Origin: Micromonospora phaseoli
GTDB lineage: Bacteria; Actinomycetota; Actinomycetes; Mycobacteriales; Micromonosporaceae
Reading direction: 5' to 3'
NCBI RefSeq assembly: GCF_900109115.1
Contig: NZ_FNYV01000001.1
Location: 633,003 to 697,002, forward strand
DNA: 64,000 bases
This document shows, piece after piece, positions 25,203 through 32,557 of this stretch. Both the position numbers and the translations under genes were made by a program. Under the pieces are notes generated by a model that worked only from the letters and a program-made list of their open reading frames with translations, was not told the origin of the DNA and did no database searches. Position 1 is the first letter of the stretch. The number at the start of each line of letters is the position of its first letter.

Positions 25203-26581
25203 GCGTCGGAACCGCCCGGCAGGCCGCCGTCCACCCGGCGGGCGCCGACAACCGGATCGTGGTCGCTGGTGCGACGTTGACCTGGCGCGATCTGCCGGAG
25301 CTGGCCCTGCCCGGCCCCGCCGCGGTGCTCGCCCACTCGGCGCGGCACGCGCTCGCCGCCGCCCACCACCACGCGGTGCACGGCACCGAGCTGCTGGTCA
25401 GCACCGCCAGCCGGGTCGACACGGGGATGCGTGACGAGCTGCGCGCCGCCGGGTTCACGGTGGCGGAGTTCGGCGCCGAGGCGGCCGACCCGGCGGCGGC
25501 TGGGCTGACGGCGGCTGGGCTGACGGCGGCTGGGCTGACGGCGGCTGGGCTGACGGCGGCTGGGCTGACGGCGGCTGGGCTGACGGCGGCCACCCGGCCG
25601 CGTCCGGCCGAACCCGGCCGCCTGTGGCTGCTCACCTCCGGCTCCACCGGCCGCCCCAAGCGGGTCGGGCACACCCTCGAATCGTTGACCACGGTCCGCG
25701 GCCACCAACCCGGCCGGACCTGGCTCTGCCCGTACGCCCCCGGCACGTACGCCTGGTGGCAGGTGGTGACGTTGTCGCTGACCCAGGCGGGGCAGCATCT
25801 GGTGGTCGTCGAGCCGGAGCAGCTCGACGACTGGCCGGCGCTGGCCGCCACGCACGGCGTGGACGCCGCCTCCGGCACGCCGACCTTCTGGCGTCGGGCC
25901 CTGCACCGTGACCCGGCCGGGCTCGCCCGGGTACCGCTGCGCCAGGTGACCCTCGGTGGTGAGCCGGTCGACCAGGCGATCCTGGACCGGCTGCGGGAGC
26001 TGTTCCCGGCGGCCCGGATCTCCTGGATCTACGCCTCCTCCGAGGTCGGCGCGGCCATCGTGGTGCACGACGGGCGGGCCGGGTTCCCGGTGCGGTGGCT
26101 GGACCGGGTCACGCCGGGCCGCCCCACCATCGGGGTGCTCGACGGAGAACTGGTGATCACCTCGCCGTACCACGGCGCCGGGTTGGCCGGCCCGGTCCGC
26201 ACCGGTGACCGGGCGCAGATCCTCGGCGACCGGGTGCTGATCACCGGGCGACTCGACTCGGACGAGATCAACGTCGGCGGCAGCAAGGTCTCCGCCGGCG
26301 GAGTCCGTGACGTGCTCACGGCCCATCCGCAGGTGGCCTGGGCACGGGTCACCGGCCGTAGGGCACCGCTGCTCGGCCAGATGGTCGTCGCCGAGGTGGT
26401 GCCCGTCCCGGCCGGCCCCCCGCCGACCGGCGGGGCCGCACCCGTAGCGCCGGGGGACGGGCCGGACGAGGCGGCGCTGGTGCGCTGGTGCGCCGACCGA
26501 CTGCCCGAGTACGCGGTGCCGCGTCGAATCCGCCTACTGACCGAGATTCCCGTCAAGGAGACCCTGAAGAGCGATGTCTGA
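25199..26581 (+). CDS. Adenylating acyl/aminoacyl ligase (ANL superfamily), shortened
   Basis: A 460-residue ANL enzyme expected to activate a carboxylic acid with ATP and load it onto the carrier protein. Motif A3 is TSGSTGRPK at residues 146-154. The A5 motif is YASSEVG near 280, the GDR/GRLDSDEINVGG hinge (A7-A8) is near 340-362, and the A10 lysine is K457 in the C-terminal KETLKSDV. The part before A3 is about 30 residues shorter than usual and includes six exact AAGLT repeats (residues 100-129). The enzyme therefore lacks part of the normal N-terminal subdomain, or the repeat replaces it. The GTG start overlaps the ACP stop. The SDR start overlaps its stop by 8 bp. The substrate cannot be read from the sequence. 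Confidence 0.87.
   Translation: MSVGTARQAAVHPAGADNRIVVAGATLTWRDLPELALPGPAAVLAHSARHALAAAHHHAVHGTELLVSTASRVDTGMRDELRAAGFTVAEFGAEAADPAAAGLTAAGLTAAGLTAAGLTAAGLTAAGLTAATRPRPAEPGRLWLLTSGSTGRPKRVGHTLESLTTVRGHQPGRTWLCPYAPGTYAWWQVVTLSLTQAGQHLVVVEPEQLDDWPALAATHGVDAASGTPTFWRRALHRDPAGLARVPLRQVTLGGEPVDQAILDRLRELFPAARISWIYASSEVGAAIVVHDGRAGFPVRWLDRVTPGRPTIGVLDGELVITSPYHGAGLAGPVRTGDRAQILGDRVLITGRLDSDEINVGGSKVSAGGVRDVLTAHPQVAWARVTGRRAPLLGQMVVAEVVPVPAGPPPTGGAAPVAPGDGPDEAALVRWCADRLPEYAVPRRIRLLTEIPVKETLKSDV
25496..25585 (+). repeat. Six perfect 15-bp tandem repeats inside the ANL ligase gene
   Basis: The unit GCGGCTGGGCTGACG occurs six times without a mismatch, followed by a partial GCGGC. Each unit encodes Ala-Ala-Gly-Leu-Thr in frame, so copy-number change would lengthen or shorten a linker by five residues without a frameshift. 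Perfect identity implies recent expansion or active slippage. Confidence 0.95.
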
Positions 26582-27332
26582 CCTCGCCACCTCTGCCCTG
26601 TCCGTACCGCCGTCCTCCGTGGTGCTCGTCTCCGGCGGCTCCCGCGGCCTCGGCCTCGCCATCGTCACCGACCTGCTCGAATCGGGCGTCAAGGTGGCGG
26701 CCTTCGCCCGTACCGTCACCTCCGAGCTGGCCAAGCTCGCCGAGGCCCAGCCGGACCGGTGCCACGTCGGCTCGGTCGACGTCACCGACCTCGCCGCCGC
26801 GCAGGCGTTCGTCCGGGCGGCGGAGGAACGCCTCGGTCCGATCGACGGCCTGGTCAACAACGCCGCTGTCGGGCAGGACTCGCTGCACGTGCACACCGCC
26901 ACCGGCGACATCGCCCGGATCATCGAGACCAACCTGACCGCGCCGTTGCAGCTCACCCGGCTGATCGTGCGGCGGATGCTGGGCCAGGGACTGCGCGGTC
27001 GGATCGTCAACATCACCTCGATCTGTGCGCAGCGTGGGTTCCCGGGCCTGGTCGCGTACTCCGCCACCAAGGGCGGGATGGACGCGGCGACCCGCTCGTT
27101 GGCGCGCGAGTTGGGCGGGCGGGTACTGGTCAACGCCGTCGCGCCCGGCTTCTTCGCCTCGGAGATGTCGGCGGTGCTCGGCCAGACCCAACTGGACCAG
27201 ATCGTGCGCCGTACCCCGACCGGCCACCTGACCGAGCCGGAGGAGGTGGTGCCGGTGGTGCGGATGCTGCTGCGCGAGCAGACCAACATCAACGGCCAGG
27301 TCATCGTGGTCGACGGTGCCGCTTCGATCTGA
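26574..27332 (+). CDS. Short-chain dehydrogenase/reductase (FabG-like)
   Basis: A 252-residue classical SDR. The cofactor loop is SGGSRGLG at 20-27; VNNAAV near 94-99 replaces the usual NNAG; the catalytic set is S149, Y162 and K166 (YSATK). The Arg in SGGSRG suggests NADPH. It resembles 3-oxoacyl-ACP reductases, fitting a role in reducing a carrier-bound 3-keto or similar acyl group made by the ACP/ligase pair. Its start overlaps the ligase stop by 8 bp, and the PPTase-like gene can start inside its last codons. Tight coupling in one operon supports a shared pathway. Confidence 0.9.
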   Translation: MSDLATSALSVPPSSVVLVSGGSRGLGLAIVTDLLESGVKVAAFARTVTSELAKLAEAQPDRCHVGSVDVTDLAAAQAFVRAAEERLGPIDGLVNNAAVGQDSLHVHTATGDIARIIETNLTAPLQLTRLIVRRMLGQGLRGRIVNITSICAQRGFPGLVAYSATKGGMDAATRSLARELGGRVLVNAVAPGFFASEMSAVLGQTQLDQIVRRTPTGHLTEPEEVVPVVRMLLREQTNINGQVIVVDGAASI

Positions 27333-27768
27333 GCCGGCGCAGCGATGGTCCCGCGCCGACGGTGGTGCGGGGCCATCGGTGTCCGTCCTGCTCGCCGCCG
27401 CGCCGCGACATCTGCGGGTGGCGTCGGCCGCCGAGTCGGGTGATGCGGTCACCCGCAGCCACCTGGGCGACGGACGTTGCGTCGGCTGGTACGCCCCGCC
27501 GGTGCCCGGCTGGCAGGTGGCGATCGACGCCGAACGCACGGACGAACCGGTGCCCCCGGCGTTGGCCCGGCGCTTCGGCAGCACCGACTTCTGGGCCCGC
27601 TGGACCCGCACCGAGTGCCTGGCCAAGCTCGCCGACGTCCCGGTGGCGACCTGGTGGCAGCGGCACGGCCTGGAGGTGCCGCCCGACTCCTCGTGGCTGT
27701 GGCGCACCCTGACCCTGCCCGACCTGGTGGTCACCGTCGCCTTCGCCGCCCGCCCACACCTTCCCTGA
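27316..27768 (+). CDS. Small 4'-phosphopantetheinyl transferase-like protein
   Basis: A 150-residue protein from the GTG at 27316, or 129 residues from the GTG at 27379. Two short motifs match the PPTase superfamily. VAIDAE (bases 27517-27534) corresponds to the metal-binding GVDIE-type strand, with Asp and Glu kept. WTRTECLAK (27601-27627) corresponds to the WxxKExxxK helix, with the first Lys replaced by Thr but the Glu and last Lys kept. The chain is much shorter than Sfp-type enzymes and resembles AcpS-sized or half-length proteins. As last gene of the ACP operon it would convert the apo carrier protein to its active form. Identification rests on the two motifs and on context, so it is probable rather than certain. 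Confidence 0.6.
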   Translation: MPLRSEPAQRWSRADGGAGPSVSVLLAAAPRHLRVASAAESGDAVTRSHLGDGRCVGWYAPPVPGWQVAIDAERTDEPVPPALARRFGSTDFWARWTRTECLAKLADVPVATWWQRHGLEVPPDSSWLWRTLTLPDLVVTVAFAARPHLP

Positions 27769-27826
27769 CGCCACCACCCCGCCGCGTCCCGGCCGCCGTC
27801 GCCACGCCGTCGCCACGCCTTCTGGA

Positions 27827-27890
27827 CGCCGATCTAGGGAGAATCGTCGCTAGTCGATCTCCAGCAACGGCGATAAGCCCTAGATCGGCG
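27827..27890. repeat. Perfect 13-bp inverted repeat between convergent PPTase-like and pseI genes
   Basis: CGCCGATCTAGGG at 27827-27839 is matched exactly by its complement at 27878-27890, with 38 bases between. The inner part can also pair partly (GGAGA with TCTCC), giving a compound hairpin. It may act as a bidirectional terminator; a small mobile or dispersed repeat is the alternative. Confidence 0.6.
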
Positions 27891-27891
27891 C

Positions 27892-27925
27892 GGAGGGGGG
27901 AGGGGGAGGGGGAGGGGGAGGGGGG
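27892..27925 (+). repeat. G-rich AGGGGG tandem tract abutting the pseI stop codon
   Basis: Five runs of five or six G separated by single A bases end exactly at the TAA (minus strand) of pseI. On the plus strand this satisfies the pattern for a G-quadruplex; on the pseI transcript it is a C-rich tail. Confidence 0.85.
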
Positions 27926-28978
27926 TTAGATCAGGTTCCAGCTCAGCGGGGTGCCGCGAGGCGTGTCGGCGGTGAAGTGGCGACCCAGGACCTGGTCGAT
28001 CTCGGCTGGGGGGAGACCGCCGGCCGGGCGGATCGAGCGGACGTTGTCGGCGGTGACCTCGTCGCCAGCCCGCACGTCCGCCACCACGTAGAGCGAACGC
28101 CGGAAGCGCAGGCCCTCCCGCTCGGCCGGGGTCGGCCCGACGGCCGGGCCGCCGAGCGCCGCGTACGCCCGCTCCGACTCGACCACCAGGGCCGCCAGCT
28201 CGGTGGGGTTGAGGGAGAAGTCGGAGTCCACGCCGCCGTCGGCGCGGTCCAGGGTGACGTGCTTCTCGATGAAGCAGGCCCCGAGCGCCACCGAGGCGAC
28301 CGGCACGCCGATGCCCGGGGTGTGGTCGGAGAGGCCGACGGGCAGGTCGAACGCGGCGGAGAGCACCGGGATGCGGCGCAGGTTGCTGTCGGCCGGCGGC
28401 GCCGGGTAGGAGGCGGTGCAGGCGAGCAGCACGATCCCGCCCGCCCCGCCGTCACGGGCGGTGCGTACGGCGGCGTCGATCTCGGCCAGCGTGGCCATCC
28501 CGGTGGAGATGACCATCGGCTTGCCGGTGGCGGCGACCAGCCGGATCAGCGGCAGGTCGACCAGCTCCGACGATGCGATCTTGTACGCGGGCGCGTCCAA
28601 CTCCTCCAACAGCGCCACGGCCGAGGCGTCGAACGGGGAGGAGAAGACCGTCAACCCCTGGTCGCGGGCCCGCTCGAAGATCGGTCGGTGCCACTCGTAC
28701 GGGGTGTGGGCCCGCTCGTAGAGCCGGTAGAGGTTCTCGCCACCCCACAGCTCGTGCTCGCCGGAGATGCGGAAGGCCGGGCTGTCCACGTCGATCGTGA
28801 TGGTGTCCGGCCGGTACGTCTGGAGCTTCAACGCGTGCGCCCCGCTGGCGGCGACGGCATCCACGATGGACAGTGCGCGGTCGAGGTCACCGTTGTGGTT
28901 GCCGGACATCTCGGCCACCACCAAGGGGCGTTCCCCGGTGCCGACCAGGTGCGGCCCGATCTTGAGCGTCGTCATCAC
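27926..28978 (-). CDS. pseI: PseI-like pseudaminic acid synthase
   Basis: A 350-residue NeuB/PseI enzyme that condenses the 6-deoxy-hexose product of PseG with phosphoenolpyruvate to form the nine-carbon sugar. It has AEMSGNHNGD at residues 22-31 with catalytic Glu23, KLQTYRPDTIT at 51-61 and SSPFDASAV near 125. GLSDHTPG and ACFIEKHVTLD near 215-245 are also conserved. The C-terminal 60 residues form the SAF (antifreeze-like) domain. The NHNGD and KLQTY variants are closer to PseI than to NeuB. The GTG start overlaps the GT2 stop as GTGA; an ATG one codon later is an alternative. It is convergent with the carrier-protein operon and separate from the main Pse operon. Confidence 0.92.
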   Translation of the reverse strand: MMTTLKIGPHLVGTGERPLVVAEMSGNHNGDLDRALSIVDAVAASGAHALKLQTYRPDTITIDVDSPAFRISGEHELWGGENLYRLYERAHTPYEWHRPIFERARDQGLTVFSSPFDASAVALLEELDAPAYKIASSELVDLPLIRLVAATGKPMVISTGMATLAEIDAAVRTARDGGAGGIVLLACTASYPAPPADSNLRRIPVLSAAFDLPVGLSDHTPGIGVPVASVALGACFIEKHVTLDRADGGVDSDFSLNPTELAALVVESERAYAALGGPAVGPTPAEREGLRFRRSLYVVADVRAGDEVTADNVRSIRPAGGLPPAEIDQVLGRHFTADTPRGTPLSWNLI

Positions 28979-30108
28979 GATCCGTTTCCGTGCGTCCGTA
29001 CCAATGACTGGTGCTGGGTGGGGGTCTCCGGTGCGGTGCCGGCAGCGGTCGTCGGGGTGTCGTCCGGCCCGCGCAGCCGCCCGGCCATCCGGTGGGCCCG
29101 CCGCAGCGCCGCGTACGCCAGGTAGCTGTCCCGGCCGACCAGCCGGTGCTTGAGCCCGGCCACCCCGCCCGGGCGGGGATAGCCGCCGTTCGGCAGGTAC
29201 CGGCGGTAGTGCGCGGCGACCCGGCGGAAGAAGTCCCGCCGCAGGTGCGGGTGCAGCCGATCGTCGTTGCCTGTCACGACCAGGAAGTGGTTAACCATCA
29301 GGTCGAACAGCTCGGCGTGCCAGCGCCCCTCGGGATACCGCTGGCGCAGCCAGGCGAACAGTCGGTCGTACTGCTCGAAGGCGTCGAAGTGCCGGCCGCT
29401 GCGGGTCGAGGTGATGGCACCCTGACGGCCCTGGCGGTACAGGTAGCAGATCCGGTCCAACACGGAGATCCGTTCCGCGCCGATCAGCAACGGGTGGCTG
29501 AACGGGATGTCCTCGTACCAGCCGGGGTGGAAGCGCAGGCCCAGCTCGGCCATGAACGCCCGGCGTACCACCTTGTTCCAGGCGGTGTGCTGCACCCGCA
29601 GCAGCTGCGGCCGGTCGGTCAGCCGGGCCACGCCGGGGGTGCCGCGCAGCAGTCGGCTGCTGGCGTCCACCTCCTGCCGCCCGCAGTCGTGCATCCGCAG
29701 GTGGTCGACCATCATCACGTCGGGGCGGTCCGCCCGCAGCCGGTTCAGCACCGCGGCGATCGTGCCGGGGGGCAGCCAGTCGTCGCTGTCGACGAACCAG
29801 ACGTACCGCCCGGTGGCCACGTCCAGGCCGGCGTTGCGGGCCGGACCGAGGCCGACGTTCGTGCTCAGGTGCAGCACCCGCAGCCTCGGGTGCTCGGCGG
29901 CGTACTCGCGCAGCAGTTGCCCGCACCGGTCCGGCGAGGCGTCGTCCACGGCGATCACTTCGACCGCCGTGGCCTCGTCGGCCGGGATGTCGGCGTGGAT
30001 GGAGTCCAGGCACTGCCCCAGGTACGCCTCCACGCCGTACACCGGCACGACGATGCTCAGCAGCGGCGTTGGCGTCGGCTCTGTGACCACCCGGAAACCT
30101 TCGGCCAC
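28975..30108 (-). CDS. Family 2 glycosyltransferase
   Basis: A 377-residue GT-A glycosyltransferase. It has LLSIVVPVYGVEAYLGQCLDS near residues 16-36 (nucleotide-binding strand), EVIAVDDASPD near 50-60, and the metal-binding VDSDDW near 110. WYEDIPFSHPLL near 207-218 supplies the ED pair typical of polymer-forming GT2 enzymes. The C-terminal 80 residues are basic, as in the TagA/capsule group that adds sugars or polyols to a growing chain. It is the promoter-proximal gene of a two-gene operon with pseI, suggesting that it builds the polymer or glycan that carries the nonulosonic acid. It starts with GTG. Confidence 0.87.
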   Translation of the reverse strand: MAEGFRVVTEPTPTPLLSIVVPVYGVEAYLGQCLDSIHADIPADEATAVEVIAVDDASPDRCGQLLREYAAEHPRLRVLHLSTNVGLGPARNAGLDVATGRYVWFVDSDDWLPPGTIAAVLNRLRADRPDVMMVDHLRMHDCGRQEVDASSRLLRGTPGVARLTDRPQLLRVQHTAWNKVVRRAFMAELGLRFHPGWYEDIPFSHPLLIGAERISVLDRICYLYRQGRQGAITSTRSGRHFDAFEQYDRLFAWLRQRYPEGRWHAELFDLMVNHFLVVTGNDDRLHPHLRRDFFRRVAAHYRRYLPNGGYPRPGGVAGLKHRLVGRDSYLAYAALRRAHRMAGRLRGPDDTPTTAAGTAPETPTQHQSLVRTHGNGS

Positions 30109-30274
30109 CCGGGTTGACGAACCTGGAACCTGACGTGGCCGGGCGCGGTGGAGTTTTTGAACAGCCGATGAGTGCCGAGTTAACGACGGTGAAGCGCCGT
30201 TCCTACGATCTGGGAACGGTGCAGGTTGTTGTTCGTACCGGTCAAGGAGGGTGAGGTGACCCTTCTGCGGGATG

Positions 30275-30303
30275 TTGACAGCGGGTAGGGCGGCGGATAC
30301 GGA
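30275..30303 (+). promoter_or_regulatory. Possible promoter of the trypsin-like protease gene
   Basis: A perfect TTGACA (30275-30280) is followed after 17 bp by TACGGA, a poor -10 hexamer. The gene start is about 50 bp downstream behind GGAGG. The -35 element is convincing, the -10 is not. Confidence 0.35.
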
Positions 30304-30351
30304 ACGTGTCGAGCGAGGATCTCAACAATTACCTCAATCGATGGAGGGTCC

Positions 30352-31167
30352 ATGGTGGGATTGTCAGCAGTGTGTAAGGCCACGGGGGGAGCAGGCAAAG
30401 CCAGCAAGCGCGTCGTACGCGCGGCCGTCATGCTCGCCGCCCTGCTGGTCGCCATCCCGCTGGGCGCGAGCCCGGCACGGGCCAAACCGGACTCCGACCC
30501 GGGTGTCGCGCCGCTGATCGTCGGCGGCGAGATCCAGACCGACGCCGACGGTCTGGCGGCGTTGCTCGTCGGCCTGCCTGATCATCGTACCTACGCCTGT
30601 ACTGGGTCTATCGTCGACAACTACTGGGTGCTCACCGCCCGGCACTGTATCGAGGACGACGATGGCAACCGGATCCCGAACGACGAGTTGGCGGTGCGGG
30701 TCAAGAGCATCTACTGGAACTCGGGCGGGGGAGTGGTGAGAGTCGCCACGTCCCGGGTGCGCACGAACCACGACATCGCGATGCTGAAGCTCGAGCGATC
30801 CGCGAACGCGCAGACGGTCCGCCTACCCACCGCGACGACGACCGTGGGCGCCACCACCTATGCCTTCGGGTGGGGGGTGACGTGCCTGATCTGCGACCCG
30901 TCGTCTCGGGTAAGGCGAGCGACCCAGCGGGTCGAGTCGATCAACGCGGTTGACGCAGAGGGCGGCCGGGCGGTCCGAACCCTCGGCCTGAACGGGAACG
31001 TCTGCTTCGGCGACTCGGGCGGACCACTCTTCAAACTGGTGGACGGACTGCGCTATCAGGTGGGGGTGCTTTCAAACGGTGACACGCTCTGCGAGGGCAA
31101 CGGCGACAACTGGGCGACGGTGCCGGACAGTCGGGCCTGGATCCTGAACGTCATCGCGACGGTCTGA
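30352..31167 (+). CDS. Secreted trypsin-like serine protease (S1)
   Basis: A 271-residue secreted protease. The signal peptide spans about residues 1-44, with a basic KASKRVVR stretch before the hydrophobic core and ASPARA before a likely cleavage. The mature chain starts near LIVGGE, the zymogen-style N-terminus of trypsins. The catalytic triad is complete: H98 in TARHC, D141 in NHDIAML and S222 in GDSGGP. Four or more cysteines are placed for disulphides. The ATG has GGAGG nine bases upstream. A strong hairpin follows the stop. Codon use is slightly less GC-biased than the neighbours. Confidence 0.93.
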   Translation: MVGLSAVCKATGGAGKASKRVVRAAVMLAALLVAIPLGASPARAKPDSDPGVAPLIVGGEIQTDADGLAALLVGLPDHRTYACTGSIVDNYWVLTARHCIEDDDGNRIPNDELAVRVKSIYWNSGGGVVRVATSRVRTNHDIAMLKLERSANAQTVRLPTATTTVGATTYAFGWGVTCLICDPSSRVRRATQRVESINAVDAEGGRAVRTLGLNGNVCFGDSGGPLFKLVDGLRYQVGVLSNGDTLCEGNGDNWATVPDSRAWILNVIATV

Positions 31168-31171
31168 CGCT

Positions 31172-31214
31172 CGCCCTGGGTGCCCGGACGATAAAGGTCG
31201 GGGCACCCAGGGCG
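31172..31214. terminator. Perfect 14-bp hairpin, bidirectional terminator
   Basis: The arms 31172-31185 and 31201-31214 are exact complements (CGCCCTGGGTGCCC outward) with a 15-base loop. The hairpin lies between two convergent stop codons, 5 bp and 15 bp away, and should end transcription from both the protease and the DNase-I-fold gene. Confidence 0.85.
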
Positions 31215-31228
31215 CCTCGCCCGAAGGC

Positions 31229-32260
31229 TCAGTAGTTGACGAAGCCGTAGAGCGCCAGGTGATTCGACTTGGTGCCGGAGACCGTGTGGTCGATGCTGGA
31301 CTGCCGCACGTCACCTCGGATGAACAGGTAGTCGATTTTGCTGGAGTTCATCGTCGGCTTCGCACCGTAACCGGTCATGCCGAATCCGCTCAGGGTGTTC
31401 GCGGCGATGCCCGTGCGGTTCGCGTCGACACCGACGATCCGGATCGTCGAAGCATTCATCAGGCTGGTCGCGTCGGCACCGATGTGGATGCCGCTGCCCG
31501 CGATGCCGGTGTGGCCGGCACCACCGCAGGCATTCTGCCGGTTCTGCTCCGGAAGGTGCATGGTGGCGGCGAAGACCGTGGTCCCGGTCGCCTTGATGGT
31601 GAACCGGGCGGCGATGGCGCTGGTCCGCTTCCACTTGTGCTCGTTGGTGGCGCCGTCGTCGTTGCTCGGCGGCTTGTACAAGGTGCAACCCGCGCCGTTG
31701 TTGTAGGCCGTGCCCGGCTTCAGCCAGCCGGCGCTCCAGTACTTCGAGATGTCGCCCGATGACAGACTCAGCGTCCGGGTGTTCCAGATGATGGCGTTGG
31801 TCTGCTTCTTCTTGAGGTCACCCAGAGACTGGTCGCTGCACTTGTGCGTACTGCCCCAGGGCTCCGGGTCGGTCCAGACCACGATCGAGCCGTACGTGCC
31901 CGCAGGGTAACCGAACTTGGCCGCCAGTTGGTTCGCGTACGCCTCGGTCTGGCCGGTGCCGCGTAGCTGCTGCACGATGAGAATGTCGGGCGCGACGACC
32001 CCGGCGGTGCCCTTCTGACCGTTGTCGTCGACGAGTATCGAGGTGAGGTGATCCGGCCCGGAGATACGCGTGCACGTCCCGTCGGAGTTGTTCACCACGA
32101 GGTTCTCGATGTTGTTGTTGTAGACCCGAAGAACCCCGGCTGCGGCGGCTGTCGAATTGACGTCTGTCTTTCCGGCCGCAGCCGAGGCGGAACCCGGGAG
32201 GGTGAGCAGCACTACAGCGAGGGCGACGATTGCGGAACGTGGTCGATGCTTCAGACGCAA
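31229..32260 (-). CDS. Secreted endonuclease/exonuclease/phosphatase (DNase-I fold) protein
   Basis: A 343-residue secreted protein. The signal peptide covers about residues 1-27 (LPGSASA end). Motifs of the EEP fold appear in order: YNNNIEN at 47-53, DILIVQQLRG near 93 (Gln in the position that is often Glu), a TMHLPEQN histidine motif near 240, IVGVDANRT near 278 and a C-terminal KSNHLALYG, which matches the SDH/NH motif. The substitution of Glu by Gln in the metal-binding strand may weaken metal catalysis, so activity should not be assumed. Substrates in the family include DNA, phospholipids and phosphoinositides. It converges with the protease gene. Confidence 0.8.
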   Translation of the reverse strand: MRLKHRPRSAIVALAVVLLTLPGSASAAAGKTDVNSTAAAAGVLRVYNNNIENLVVNNSDGTCTRISGPDHLTSILVDDNGQKGTAGVVAPDILIVQQLRGTGQTEAYANQLAAKFGYPAGTYGSIVVWTDPEPWGSTHKCSDQSLGDLKKKQTNAIIWNTRTLSLSSGDISKYWSAGWLKPGTAYNNGAGCTLYKPPSNDDGATNEHKWKRTSAIAARFTIKATGTTVFAATMHLPEQNRQNACGGAGHTGIAGSGIHIGADATSLMNASTIRIVGVDANRTGIAANTLSGFGMTGYGAKPTMNSSKIDYLFIRGDVRQSSIDHTVSGTKSNHLALYGFVNY

Positions 32261-32557
32261 GGCGCATTCCTTCGACGAAGGTACGGCGTACCTGTGGGCG
32301 GTGTCAGAGGGTGCGCACTTTACATTGATCTTAATGGCTGGAACGCCCCGTCAGGCTGAACTGGGCAAACGCCGCGGCAGTCGTCTCTGGAGTGCGGCAG
32401 GGACGGCAGAGGCAGCGGTTGTGCGCCGGCTACCCGGGGTAGGGTGCCCGGCGGGCCGCACCAGGCCGGTTACGCGAAAGATCGCATCCGGCTGCCGTTC
32501 GGGCGGCCGGGAGGAGATGGGCGTGCGTGTGACGTGGTCGAGAACCGGGAGGTGGGC

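Noticed and set aside
25496..25585. CRISPR-like repeat array
   Set aside because: The repeats are directly adjacent without spacers and in frame in a protein gene, so it is a coding VNTR.
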